A stretch of DNA of 64,000 nucleotides from Chloroflexota bacterium (GTDB lineage: Bacteria; Chloroflexota; Ktedonobacteria; Ktedonobacterales; JADMIN01), in NCBI GenBank assembly GCA_021323855.1, contig JAJPKE010000034.1:124001-188000 (forward strand). Reading direction: 5' to 3'. Shown in pieces: positions 18,402-27,463 of this stretch. Both the position numbers and the translations under genes were made by a program. Below the pieces are notes generated by a model. That model was not told the origin of the DNA, did not search any database, and saw only the letters and a list, made by a program, of their open reading frames with translations. Each line of letters starts with the position of its first letter. Positions within the stretch are counted from its first letter, which is position 1.

Positions 18402-19877
18402 TCACGCCATGCGCTCGCGCAAGGCAGCCTGCGCGGCGAAGTAGCCGCACATGCCATGCACACCACCGCCCGGTGGTGTGGAGGACGAACAGAGATAGAG
18501 GCCGCGCACCGGCGTCGCGTAGGGATTGGCGATATCGAGCGTAGGCAGCGGGCGTGTGAAAAATTGCCGCAGGTCTTGCACGCCGCCGTTAATGTCGCCC
18601 CCGATATAGTTGGCGTTATACTGCTCCATCTCGCTGGCGTTCATCGTGTGCCGCGCCAGGATGCGATCACGAAAGCCCGGCGCGAAGCGTTCGATCTGCG
18701 CTTCGATGCGCTCCGTCATATCGCAGGTTGAGCCGCTGGGCACATGACAATACGCCCAGACAGTCTGTTTGCCCTGCGGCGCGCGGGTAGGATCAAAAAG
18801 GCTCTGCTGCGCCAGCAACACAAACGGCTGCTCTGGAATCACGCCGCGCCAGACCGCGCGCTCAGACGCCGCAATCTCGGCCAGCGTTCCGCCGACATGC
18901 ACCGTTCCCGCCTGGACACACTCAGCCGCCTGCCAGGGGATTGGTCCGTCGAGCGCCAGGTCCAGCTTAAAGACGCCGGGGCCGTAGCGATAGCCTTCGA
19001 GCCGCCGCCGGTAGCCATCGGGTAGCCGGTCGCCGGCGATGCGGAGCAACTGGCGCGGCGTGATGTCGCAGAGGATGGCGCGGGCGGATGGCAGGGCATC
19101 CAGCGCCTTCACCTCCACGCCGGTGACGATTTCGCCGCCCAGCGAGCGCAGATAGTCCGCCAGTGCGTCCACGATGCGCTGCGAGCCGCCGCGCGGAATG
19201 GGCCAGCCGACGGCATGCGCGCTGGTCGCCAGCAGCAGCCCGAATCCCGCCGTGATGGGATGTTCCAACGGCAGCATCGCATGCGCGGAGATGCCCGCGA
19301 AGAGCGCCCGCGCCTGCTCGCTCCGGAAGCGGCGCTCCGCCAGCCCGCGCGCCGAAGCGAGCGCCGCCAGGCCGAAGCGCGCCAGCACCAGCGAGGCAAA
19401 GGGATGCAACGCCTGGTGGATGGGGCGCAACGGGCCGAGGCTGCCGTCCGCCAGGATATCCCAGTCAGCGGCGAGGGGAGCGATGAGCCGCCGGTAGGCG
19501 TCCGCATCTTCGCCAAGATACGCGCCGGTGGCCGCGATAGAGCGTTCCAGCAGCGCCGCCGTGCCATCCGGCAGGGGATGCGCCAGCGCCGCCGGTGGCT
19601 GAATCCAGTCGAGTCCGTAGTCCTCAAACGGTATCGTGCGGAAAAAGGGCGAGCCAAGCGCCAGCGGATGAATGGCCGAGCAGATGTCATGTACGTAGCC
19701 AGGCAGCGTCAGTTCGCCGGAGCGGCAGCCACCACCGACGGTCTCGCGTGCCTCAAAGACGAGGACGGAACGACCGGCGCGGGCCAGCGTGATGGCGGCG
19801 GCCAGACCATTCGGCCCCGCGCCAACAACGACGGCATCATACGCCGGAGACGCAGCATGGCTCGTAGAAGCTGCCAT
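18402..19877 (-). CDS. FAD-dependent phytoene-desaturase-like oxidoreductase
   Basis: 491 residues from ATG 19877; in-frame starts at 19901 (ATG) and 19922 (TTG) are possible and none has a strong RBS. The N-terminal Rossmann motif is VVVGAGPNGLAAAITLARAG with EA at the end of strand 2 (VLVFEARETVGGGCRS), the CrtI/amine-oxidase signature. The C-terminus has the second FAD contact: GLYLCSSSTPPGGGVHGMCG. Relatives are carotenoid desaturases and PYROXD2-like proteins. No phytoene synthase or other carotenoid gene is near, so the substrate is open. Downstream of the 20848 gene on the same strand. Confidence 0.9.
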   Translation of the reverse strand: MAASTSHAASPAYDAVVVGAGPNGLAAAITLARAGRSVLVFEARETVGGGCRSGELTLPGYVHDICSAIHPLALGSPFFRTIPFEDYGLDWIQPPAALAHPLPDGTAALLERSIAATGAYLGEDADAYRRLIAPLAADWDILADGSLGPLRPIHQALHPFASLVLARFGLAALASARGLAERRFRSEQARALFAGISAHAMLPLEHPITAGFGLLLATSAHAVGWPIPRGGSQRIVDALADYLRSLGGEIVTGVEVKALDALPSARAILCDITPRQLLRIAGDRLPDGYRRRLEGYRYGPGVFKLDLALDGPIPWQAAECVQAGTVHVGGTLAEIAASERAVWRGVIPEQPFVLLAQQSLFDPTRAPQGKQTVWAYCHVPSGSTCDMTERIEAQIERFAPGFRDRILARHTMNASEMEQYNANYIGGDINGGVQDLRQFFTRPLPTLDIANPYATPVRGLYLCSSSTPPGGGVHGMCGYFAAQAALRERMA

Positions 19878-19918
19878 AGGGTTATCATGTCGCTTTCTCA
19901 TCCACCAGCCAGCATACA

Positions 19919-20848
19919 TCAAAGTTGGTTGCCACCACGACGCCCCAACTGGCGCACCCAGCGGGCCGGAGCGCCCAATGTATAGATCGTCGTGCGGACG
20001 GCGGCGTTCTGCCAGATATTACCCGCCTGCCGCCATTGGAGCCGGGGGTCAATGCAAATCTGCCGGGTCTGGACGATGCCGTTGACGCCAAAACGAGCGG
20101 CAAGCGCGCTCAGCGTATGAATCCAGAACTGGTTCTCCTGGCGATGCCCACCCATGAGCAGACCGATCTCATAGAGCGGATCGTTGGCGCGTATCAGCAG
20201 TTGCGCCTGCGCCACCGTCGCGCCGTCCTCCTCATAGGCGCTGAAGGTAATCCAGCCGGCCAGCACATGCCCCTGCGGTGTCATCAGGGTGAAGGATTCG
20301 TCGTCGGCGTAGAGCACCAGCACGCCGGTGGAGAGCCGCATGCCACCGCCCACCTTCAGGCTGAGGACGGCGACCTCGCCAGGAGCGATGCCGGTCAGCG
20401 GCTTGAAGAAGCGGTTGCCCTTCGGCCAGAAGGTCGGAAACTCTTCTTTCCAGGTGGTGATGACCTCGGCAGGAGTGACCTGCACGCCGCTCAGCCGCAC
20501 CCAGAACGTCTTCTGCCACATTTTGCCGAAGCCCTGAAGCGGTCCGACGACCCTCCGACCCTCCACATTCAGACTTACAGCGTCGCTGGGCATATGCGCT
20601 ACCCGCAATGTGGAAACCATCTCCGCCCAGTTGGCGGCGTCGCGTGGCGAGAGCGGCGTTGCAATCACGCCAGACGTTTGGACTGTCTGGACTGTTTCGA
20701 GCACTTCGGATGTTTGCGCTGCATCTGGCATCGTTGACGTCTCAGTTGTGCCTGTTGTATCTGTTGCCCGAACGTCACCAACGTCGTTCGTATCCTGGCT
20801 ATCTTGGCCATCATAGCTTTCATTGGGAGAACTGGATGTCATGTCCAT
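19919..20848 (-). CDS. Hypothetical protein with acidic Thr/Asp-rich leader
   Basis: 309 residues from ATG 20848, AGGAGG 8 nt upstream. No family recognised. The first 70 residues are disordered and rich in Thr, Asp, Ser and Gln. The rest is a beta-rich domain with many aromatic residues: GKMWQKTFWVRLSG, FWPKGNRFFKPL, GGGMRLSTGVLVLYADD, and a C-terminal ENQFWIHTLSALAARFG. This could be a lipid- or ligand-binding barrel (START-like), but that is a guess. Just downstream of the STAS gene on the same strand (43 bp) and perhaps in its operon. Confidence 0.8.
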   Translation of the reverse strand: MDMTSSSPNESYDGQDSQDTNDVGDVRATDTTGTTETSTMPDAAQTSEVLETVQTVQTSGVIATPLSPRDAANWAEMVSTLRVAHMPSDAVSLNVEGRRVVGPLQGFGKMWQKTFWVRLSGVQVTPAEVITTWKEEFPTFWPKGNRFFKPLTGIAPGEVAVLSLKVGGGMRLSTGVLVLYADDESFTLMTPQGHVLAGWITFSAYEEDGATVAQAQLLIRANDPLYEIGLLMGGHRQENQFWIHTLSALAARFGVNGIVQTRQICIDPRLQWRQAGNIWQNAAVRTTIYTLGAPARWVRQLGRRGGNQL

Positions 20849-20891
20849 AAGACCTTCCTCCTCTCATCCCCTTCACGCGATCCAGGTGTCG

Positions 20892-21248
20892 CTAGGCCAT
20901 TCCGGCGGCGATGGCCTCGGCTTCGCTGTTATAGATGCTGATCGCCTCGTTCAGGCGCGTCAGCTCGAAAATATGCTGGTAATGCTCGCTCAACCCATAC
21001 GCGAGCAGCCGTTGCTTCTGCCGGTTGACACGAATCAGCAGCGTGACGAGCAGACCAATGCCGCTACTGTTCATGTACTCCAGGTTGGTGAAGTTGAGGA
21101 TGAACGCGCGCGGCGGCGGCGTATTGGCCTGCGTATAGGCATCCATGAGAGCATGTTCAGCGAACGCGGAAACATCCCCTTGAATGTCAATGACGCTGAT
21201 GCTGTCGTTGATGCGGCGCACAGTCATTTTGACGTTGGCTTGTGGCAT
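20892..21248 (-). CDS. STAS-domain anti-sigma factor antagonist
   Basis: 118 residues from ATG 21248 (GGGAAGAG upstream). The fold is clear: VRRINDSISVIDIQGDVSAF, FILNFTNLEYMNSSGIGLLV with the phosphorylatable Ser61/Ser62, and LSEHYQHIFELTRLNEAISI. In RsbV/SpoIIAA relatives, a kinase phosphorylates this serine and a PP2C phosphatase removes it. Here both activities appear on the 22983-25871 protein three genes away, making a partner-switching set. No sigma-B-like factor is beside it. The output partner is unknown. Confidence 0.92.
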   Translation of the reverse strand: MPQANVKMTVRRINDSISVIDIQGDVSAFAEHALMDAYTQANTPPPRAFILNFTNLEYMNSSGIGLLVTLLIRVNRQKQRLLAYGLSEHYQHIFELTRLNEAISIYNSEAEAIAAGMA

Positions 21249-21351
21249 GTGTTCTCTTCCCTCCCATACTGCCCTGTATACTTCATGGTGACCAGCGGGT
21301 CAACCTGTGCCTCAGCGCGTATCGCGACAAAGCGGCCACCGGCTGTATAGC

Positions 21352-22806
21352 TTATACGTTGCTCCATTCCCATTCTGCGACATCGGTTTGTTTGCGCGCG
21401 TGCGATGCGGGCGCCAGCGGCATCACGCCGAGTTCACGCACGACCTGCCGCGCCGCCAGCCCGACGATGGCGGCGAAGGTGGGATAGGCAAGCTCCAACT
21501 CTGCCAACTGTTCCACCCACATATCGGCAGACATGCCCGCCGCAATCAGTTGCAACGTCTCCACTGCCTGCTCACCTACGATGTGCGCGCCCAAGAGACG
21601 ATGCGTAGACTGCGAGACGATCAGCTTGCAGAAGCCTTCGGGGTGCCGATCTATCAGCGCGCGGTCCACCTGCCGGTAGGGCACAACGGCGACGACACAT
21701 TCTTCCTGGGCGCACGCCTGGCGCTCCGTCAGCCCGACGCTGCCGTACTCTGGATCAGTGAAGCCACCATGCGGGACGATGAAATGATCGGCTCTGCCGC
21801 CCGGACCCAGCACTGCGCTCTCGGCGGCCAGCGTGCCCTCAGCGGTGGCGCTCTGCACCAGCATCATGCGTCCGGTGACATCACCCGCCGCGAAGATATG
21901 CGGCACGTTCGTCTGCAACGAGTTGTTCACCTTGATATAGCCGCGTTCGCTCTCGACGCCCGCCGCCGCCAGATTCAGCGGCCCCGTGTTCGCCTGCCAG
22001 CCGACGGCAAGCAATACGGCGTCCACCGGCAAACTGTGCGTCGCGCCCTGTTGCATATAGTGTAGCGCAAGTTGTCCCTCCGGCTGCTCAATCCGCTCGA
22101 TCTGCTCGACGCCGCTGATGCCCAGATGCAGCGCAATTCCCCGGCGCTCGAACGCCTGCATGATGCCATGCGACACGTCCTCATCTTCGACGCCAAGCAA
22201 TCGCGGGCCAACCTCGAAGAGATGCACCTGGCTGCCGAACGCCGCGAAGATAGAGGCTAGCTGGCATCCTGTGGCGGCGCCGCCGACGATGGCGATTGAG
22301 CGCGGCGCCCGTGTCATGGACCAGACATCGCTATGCGTCAGCGCCAGTTCGTTGCCGGGGAACGGCAGCCGCCGCGCATGGCCGCCGACGGCGACAATGA
22401 TTTTCTCCGCCTGGAACGTTGTGCCATCTGGACAGGTGAGCGTATGCGCGTCGCTGAACGCTACGCCGCCGGTCTGCGTGTAGACTGAGACACCCATCGC
22501 TTCGAGGTGGCTGCGAATCTGCTTTTTCTCGTGTAAGCGCGCTACCATCTCACGGGTGCGTTCCAACAACTGAGCGAAATCCACGGTTGGCGCAGCCCCC
22601 AGCAAGCCATAGTGCGCGAATTGCTCAGCCTCGCTCACCAGCCGCGCTGCCCGCGCCAGCACGCGCGTCGGCACGCAGCCATCGTTCGTGCAGGTCCCAC
22701 CCAGTTCGCCGCGTTCGATCAGCGCGACCTCCGCGCCAAGCTCACGCGCACGCAACGCCGCCGTCACGCCGGCTGGCCCCCCACCAAGAACCACAATATC
22801 GGTCAT
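21352..22806 (-). CDS. Pyridine nucleotide-disulfide oxidoreductase (dihydrolipoamide dehydrogenase/MerA-like)
   Basis: 484 residues from ATG 22806, AGGAG 8 nt upstream. FAD motif VVLGGGPAGVTAALRARELG, redox-active disulfide GGTCTNDGCVPT (Cys39/Cys44), NAD(P) motif IAIVGGAATGCQLASIFAAFG and HIFAAGDVTG. The C-terminal interface domain is present, but the usual catalytic H-x-x-x-x-E motif (as in HAHPTLSE) reads ELAYPTFAAIV, so His and Glu are both missing. That argues against lipoamide or glutathione reductase chemistry and fits a group of quinone or flavin-like reductases. Situated between the STAS and SpoIIE-type genes. Confidence 0.9.
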   Translation of the reverse strand: MTDIVVLGGGPAGVTAALRARELGAEVALIERGELGGTCTNDGCVPTRVLARAARLVSEAEQFAHYGLLGAAPTVDFAQLLERTREMVARLHEKKQIRSHLEAMGVSVYTQTGGVAFSDAHTLTCPDGTTFQAEKIIVAVGGHARRLPFPGNELALTHSDVWSMTRAPRSIAIVGGAATGCQLASIFAAFGSQVHLFEVGPRLLGVEDEDVSHGIMQAFERRGIALHLGISGVEQIERIEQPEGQLALHYMQQGATHSLPVDAVLLAVGWQANTGPLNLAAAGVESERGYIKVNNSLQTNVPHIFAAGDVTGRMMLVQSATAEGTLAAESAVLGPGGRADHFIVPHGGFTDPEYGSVGLTERQACAQEECVVAVVPYRQVDRALIDRHPEGFCKLIVSQSTHRLLGAHIVGEQAVETLQLIAAGMSADMWVEQLAELELAYPTFAAIVGLAARQVVRELGVMPLAPASHARKQTDVAEWEWSNV

Positions 22807-22820
22807 GTATTATTCTCCTA

Positions 22821-22982
22821 AAGCCCCCACCCCCGGCCCCTCCGCTTCGCTCATCGCCTCCTCCGCACTGCTAGGCAGTGCTTCCATGCTTCGCATGGCG
22901 GAGGCTCATCCCCGTGCGCGGGAGAGGGGAGCCAGAGTCGAACCCTCACCCCCGGCCCCTCTCCTCGCAAGGAGAGGGGAGT
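22821..22982. repeat. Composite hairpin repeat, copy 2, plus simple unit
   Basis: 22821-22938 is the inverted near-identical copy of 5919-6037 with the same two inner hairpins. A second, simple unit CCCCTCTCC-TCGCAA-GGAGAGGGG follows at about 22957-22981. The pair fills the gap between the oxidoreductase gene and the sensor phosphatase gene on the transcribed strand. Confidence 0.82.
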
Positions 22983-25871
22983 TTAGATGTTGGTCTCTTC
23001 GCCAGCATCCGCCTGATGCGTCAGCCATAGAATGAGTTCGACGGTGTGGTGCGTGCCATCGCTGCTGACGCGCACCTCATCCACCAGACTCCTGATGAGG
23101 AACATGCCCCAGCCGCGCGGCGATTGCAGCCCCGCCAGCTTGGCCTCCAGGTCCGGCGCGGGCGATTCGATGAACGTGTCGCCGCCTTCGTCGCTGATGC
23201 GCACGGCCAGCGCCACCTGTGAAGCCCGGACCTGGATGATGACGGGAAGATCAGGCCGGTAATTATTGCCATGTTCCATCGCGTTCATCGTCGCCTCGCC
23301 CACCGCCGTCTTGAGTTGCTCCAACCGTCGCGCTGGGATGCCGAGGTCACGCACTGCCTCTGCAACGCGCTGGATCGCCTGCCGCTCGTTGCCCGGTTCG
23401 CTGGCCAGCGTCCACTCGTCGAGCGTGCGCCAGTTCGTCTCTTCGCCTGCGGCGCCGCTCTGCTGGGAATCGTTGTTCATGTTCTGCGTGTTGCCCTCGT
23501 TGCCCTCGTTGCCTTCCAGTCGTTGCAGCACCACGAGCGTGATATCGTCCTCTTGATCCCAGTCCGGTCCCGTGAAGTCTGCCAGCTCATGCAGCAAAAA
23601 CAGAATCGGTGGCGTGCCATCGCTGTGTTCACCCAAGAGCGCCATCAGATGCGGCAGGCCGAACATCTGGCGCTGTGGGTTGTGCGCCTCCACCAAGCCA
23701 TCGCTATAGAAGAGCAGGCTGTCCCCTGGCTGCAATGCCGTTTCGCCCTCATCGTACCGCATGTTGGGCATCAGGCCAAGCGGCATGCCAGTGGCGCGCA
23801 CCTCGCCAACCGTGCCGTCTTTGTGGCGCAGATAGGGCAAATCCTGCCCGGCGTTGGCATACTGCAGATTCCCGGTCAGCGGGTCGAGGATGGCATAGAA
23901 ACAGGTAACGAACATGCTAGGGGGCAGGTCAGCGCAGAGCAGTTCGTTGACTTGCGCCAGCGCCTGCCCCGGCGTGGTCCCCGGTTGCATCGCTACAGCG
24001 CGGAGCATGCTGCGCGTGGTCGCCATCACCAGCGCAGCGGGGATGCCCTTGTCGGTGACATCGCCCAGCACGATGCCCAGCCGCCCATCCGCAAGCGGCA
24101 GGAAGTCATAGAAGTCGCCGCCAACTTCGCGCGCCGGCTGATAGCAGGTCGCCAGTTGCCAGCCGGAGAGCGTCGGCGTGGACTTTGGCAGCAGCGCCTC
24201 CTGGATGCGCCGCGCGGTTTGTAGCTCCTGCTCCACCCGTTCGCGTTGCCGCGCATCCACCTCTTCCGCGTGGGTCAGTTGCGCCATGCGCAGGACGGGC
24301 GCCACCCGGTCCGCCAGCTTCGTCAAGAGTTCGAGTTCATCGAATGTGTAGCGGATATTGCGGCGCGCGGACGCTCGTGGGCCAAGCGCCAGCAGACCAA
24401 CCAGTTCATTCTGGCTCACCAGCGGCAGGGCTATCGCCAGGCCAGCCGCCTGTAATGCGCGTACCGTGGCGGAGTCCGCGAAATCCGCTGCGGGCCGGGA
24501 GAGATTGAGAACGCTGGAAGGCCGCAGCAACATAGGTCGGATGGGATCATCCGCGGAGACGGCGAGCGTCGCGTTTGCCGGTTGCGCGCTGGCGGCTCCG
24601 GCCTGCCGGTGAAGCTGGAACGCCTGATCCTGCCGCTCAGACGGTGTGCGTCCGCTGCTGATAACCGTCGCTTTGCCAGATGGCGCGCGCAGCACAGTCA
24701 GTTCCGGCGCAGATTGCAGCCAGAGGATCACCGGCGCAGACTGCAACGACTTCTGAATGACGGAGATCAACTGGCCGCTCACCTGCTCCAGTTGCATATC
24801 ATCATGCAGCGTGGCGGTGAAAGCGGTTATTTGCCGCGCCGCCTCATAGGTGTGGCGGAAGAAGCGCCGGTTGATACGTTCGGTGATCTGCCGGTGGAGA
24901 GGCCGGAAGGACAGCGCCATCAGCAACCCGATAAGAATGAGGAAGGGCATATAATCGTAGGATTGCAGTGTGCGGAAGCCAGGGAAGAGAAACCAGAGCG
25001 TAAGGATAAAGACGACATAAATGGCGAGCAGGCAGAGGATGAGTAACCCAAAGATCAGCAGACGATTGACGGCGGCGCTGCGATCATATGGGCGCTGATG
25101 CAAAAGCAGCAGACTGGCGGTGGCAGGCAGCAAGGTGACGAGGAGATAGTAGACCATTTCTAGAGAGAGCAGCAACGGCGAGAGGGATGCTGTGTTGATC
25201 TGTGAGAGCAGCGACGAGACGAGCAGCGCCAGGAAGCTGGCGATGGGCAGCGCGCAGAAGACGAGGATTTTGGTGTGTCGCTGGAAGGCCCAGCGTTCCC
25301 CTGTCAAAGCGAAATGGCGATAGCGATAGTAGATTTGCGCGATGACGCCGGAGAGGACGATGAGCAGCGCCACGATGGTAAAAATAGCGGTAATGATGCC
25401 TATGACGCCTGGTGGCGGAGTAAAGGTGATCTGGGCATTGGAACCACCGCTTTTCTGCGGGACGAACGCGCCAATGAAAGAAAATACATAGATAACGCTC
25501 AGCCAGCGCGTCCAGCGCGGCGCATAGCGTTCATCCGAGAAGAGATAAAAGAACAACGCGAAGAGAATAATGGCCGGTGCGGCGGCCAGCGATTCGTGAA
25601 GGGCGAAGGTGCGGCTCTCGATGATGAGGTTGCTCATGGCGAAGAACATCAGGAAGAGGGAAATATAGAGCGTGCCGCGATCAGTCGCTTGGCGTTGGCG
25701 TCTGCGCTGGAAGATGGCGATAATGAGCCACCAGCAGAACAGCGCGCCAAAGACGCTGGCCGCCATCCACTGCACCGCAGAGGCCAGGATGTCACTCACC
25801 TGCGTAGCTGATATAGTGGCGACGATACTGTTGAATGCATGCGGGATGGTGAGCGCCTGCGCGGAGATCAT
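22983..25871 (-). CDS. Membrane GAF/SpoIIE-type phosphatase fused to anti-sigma kinase
   Basis: 962 residues from ATG 25871 (AGGAGGGG 5 nt upstream). Order: about eight to ten membrane helices in residues 1-340, a GAF sensor (about 355-560), a short coiled coil, a SpoIIE PP2C domain (about 570-790) and a C-terminal HATPase of the RsbW/SpoIIAB type (about 815-955). The phosphatase has its metal Asp residues: EVGGDFYDF, VLGDVTDKG and DDITLVVL. The kinase has N-box EATMNAMEHGNNY, DEGGD and PRGWGMFLI. An EGNEGNEGN linker joins them. One chain thus holds both opposing activities for the nearby STAS protein. Confidence 0.93.
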   Translation of the reverse strand: MISAQALTIPHAFNSIVATISATQVSDILASAVQWMAASVFGALFCWWLIIAIFQRRRQRQATDRGTLYISLFLMFFAMSNLIIESRTFALHESLAAAPAIILFALFFYLFSDERYAPRWTRWLSVIYVFSFIGAFVPQKSGGSNAQITFTPPPGVIGIITAIFTIVALLIVLSGVIAQIYYRYRHFALTGERWAFQRHTKILVFCALPIASFLALLVSSLLSQINTASLSPLLLSLEMVYYLLVTLLPATASLLLLHQRPYDRSAAVNRLLIFGLLILCLLAIYVVFILTLWFLFPGFRTLQSYDYMPFLILIGLLMALSFRPLHRQITERINRRFFRHTYEAARQITAFTATLHDDMQLEQVSGQLISVIQKSLQSAPVILWLQSAPELTVLRAPSGKATVISSGRTPSERQDQAFQLHRQAGAASAQPANATLAVSADDPIRPMLLRPSSVLNLSRPAADFADSATVRALQAAGLAIALPLVSQNELVGLLALGPRASARRNIRYTFDELELLTKLADRVAPVLRMAQLTHAEEVDARQRERVEQELQTARRIQEALLPKSTPTLSGWQLATCYQPAREVGGDFYDFLPLADGRLGIVLGDVTDKGIPAALVMATTRSMLRAVAMQPGTTPGQALAQVNELLCADLPPSMFVTCFYAILDPLTGNLQYANAGQDLPYLRHKDGTVGEVRATGMPLGLMPNMRYDEGETALQPGDSLLFYSDGLVEAHNPQRQMFGLPHLMALLGEHSDGTPPILFLLHELADFTGPDWDQEDDITLVVLQRLEGNEGNEGNTQNMNNDSQQSGAAGEETNWRTLDEWTLASEPGNERQAIQRVAEAVRDLGIPARRLEQLKTAVGEATMNAMEHGNNYRPDLPVIIQVRASQVALAVRISDEGGDTFIESPAPDLEAKLAGLQSPRGWGMFLIRSLVDEVRVSSDGTHHTVELILWLTHQADAGEETNI

Positions 25872-26004
25872 GCGTTCCCCTCCTTGCCAGACCTTGCCGG
25901 AAACCTCATCTATGCAACGGATTTAACGGGCCCTATCTGCCATAGCTCGTACTATGATACCTCATGCCGGTCATCCTGTCTGCGCGACGCAACGCGGCAC
26001 GCTG

Positions 26005-26508
26005 TTACCCTGCATTGCGGTTTGCTACGAAAGCGGCGCTGTCATCCGGCAGCTCGTCAATGCCTGCGAACTCCGGCACGACGATTGAGGCGATGCTTTG
26101 TTGTAGTACGGGGCCGAGTTGCGGCGCGATGATTTTGGCCGCGCCGCCGATGCTTTCGCAGTCGTCTTCGATCAGCACATCGGGCAGCACGCGCGCAACG
26201 ATCTCCTGATAGGTTTCGCCCTCCCGGCGAAAGAAAACTGGCCCCTGAGGAAATCCGTAGCGTTCCAGCACCGCCTGGTCAGCGGCAACGTCTTCTGGCA
26301 AGCGATGCGAACTCAGATAGGCGATCTCCGCTCCCTGCGCCTGCCATCCCGCGATCTTTGCCACCGCCTGCCCGATGGGAACATACATAGCGTACTGCAA
26401 GACCGTTGGATCATGCGCCAAACACTGCTGCACGCGCTCCGCCCGCGTATGCCCAATGCCGCTCCGGTGCATGATGGTGGTGCCATGCAAGAAGATGAGG
26501 ATTTTCAT
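26005..26508 (-). CDS. HAD-like fold protein, probably non-catalytic
   Basis: 167 residues from ATG 26508 (GAGGCGG upstream). The order of motifs is that of a small HAD hydrolase: strand 1 MKILIFLHGTTI, motif-II-like IAYLSSHR and motif-IV-like DVLIEDDCESIGG near the C-terminus. The nucleophile Asp of the usual DxDGT is absent, being LHGT. So either the enzyme lost phosphatase activity or the fold only resembles HAD. The gene is single, ending just before the promoter region of the SpoIIE-type gene on the same strand. Confidence 0.75.
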   Translation of the reverse strand: MKILIFLHGTTIMHRSGIGHTRAERVQQCLAHDPTVLQYAMYVPIGQAVAKIAGWQAQGAEIAYLSSHRLPEDVAADQAVLERYGFPQGPVFFRREGETYQEIVARVLPDVLIEDDCESIGGAAKIIAPQLGPVLQQSIASIVVPEFAGIDELPDDSAAFVANRNAG

Positions 26509-26676
26509 GGGTTGCCGCCTCTGCTGCTGATGTTGCAGGCGCGCCTGCAACATTGTCCTCCCTCTATTCTCCTTCAGCAGCATATCATGTCGCCAACCAG
26601 GGGTGTTCTGTTGTTGAATGTTTAAAGGAACAACCAGAGTTCAGGAAAGACGTTGAGCTAAAAGACTTACCTTTGG

Positions 26677-27237
26677 TTAACACCCACCGCACCCGCAGAT
26701 GCGAAAGGTAGCAGAATAGGCCAGTTGTCTCGACGTTGCAGTTGATTGAAGTTCTATGTATTGGATAACGATCCGGAACGTCCCTATTGGGAACGGTACA
26801 TATTGTCCCGCTGGTTGTCCAGCAGAGATCTCTTGGTAGTAGAGAATGTCTTGGTAAGTTTTGCTAGGCGATATCCCTACTTCTGGGGTATCTGGAAGTT
26901 CATCCCCAGCGTGGGGAGAGCAAAGTGGAACCTGTTTCCAAGCACCACCAATGAGTTGTTGCAAATCTAGAAGTTCGCAACCATGAAGATCACCATACAT
27001 GTTAATAGGATGCCCCAAGTGATTTTCGATTGTTACATGCACAATGGCGAACGGCGTATAGATAGAATGATCGGTGGCAATGCTTACCGGACCAGTGGTT
27101 TGGGTGAGAGGACTGGCATTGACTTGCGTTGTGGGACAGGGAGTAGCGCTTGGCAATGCGCTTTGCTGAGCGCAGGCAGCCAGCAGGAGGATGAAACAGA
27201 GGACGCCCATGCCGAACCCAACTCGTTTACTGCTCAT
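26677..27237 (-). CDS. Secreted lipoprotein, unknown function
   Basis: About 186 residues. Three ATGs in a row at 27243, 27240 and 27237 follow a G-rich RBS (AAGGGGG); the last gives the best spacing. Signal peptide VLCFILLLAAC ends in a lipobox with Cys in LLAAC. The mature part has an immunoglobulin-like pattern: VSIATDHSIYTPFAIVHVTIENH, NMYGDLHGCELLDL, then a Cys-rich tail CGCGGC. Several Cys pairs suggest disulfides outside the membrane. Function unknown. Confidence 0.82.
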   Translation of the reverse strand: MSSKRVGFGMGVLCFILLLAACAQQSALPSATPCPTTQVNASPLTQTTGPVSIATDHSIYTPFAIVHVTIENHLGHPINMYGDLHGCELLDLQQLIGGAWKQVPLCSPHAGDELPDTPEVGISPSKTYQDILYYQEISAGQPAGQYVPFPIGTFRIVIQYIELQSTATSRQLAYSATFRICGCGGC

Positions 27238-27383
27238 CATCATCCCCCTTTTCACCGCAATGAAACCGTTCGAGGTGATAATGACAAAATATACAACTAG
27301 CGTGAGGCCAATAAGGGTATGTGGACAGGAGAACTGAGGATAGATAACCAGCCGTAGGGCCGTAGACTAACATATAGCACAGA

Positions 27384-27415
27384 GGGCGACGCATCGCTGT
27401 TGAGATGCGTCGCCC
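27384..27415 (-). terminator. Hairpin downstream of the 27464 gene
   Basis: GGGCGACGCATC and its perfect 12-nt complement with an 8-nt loop. It lies 48 bp after the stop of the minus-strand 27464-27952 gene. There is no U-tract, so Rho-independent action is only likely, not certain. Confidence 0.6.
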
Positions 27416-27463
27416 CTGCATTGAAATAAGTGCGTGCTATGGGTTGTGTTGATGTGATGGAGG

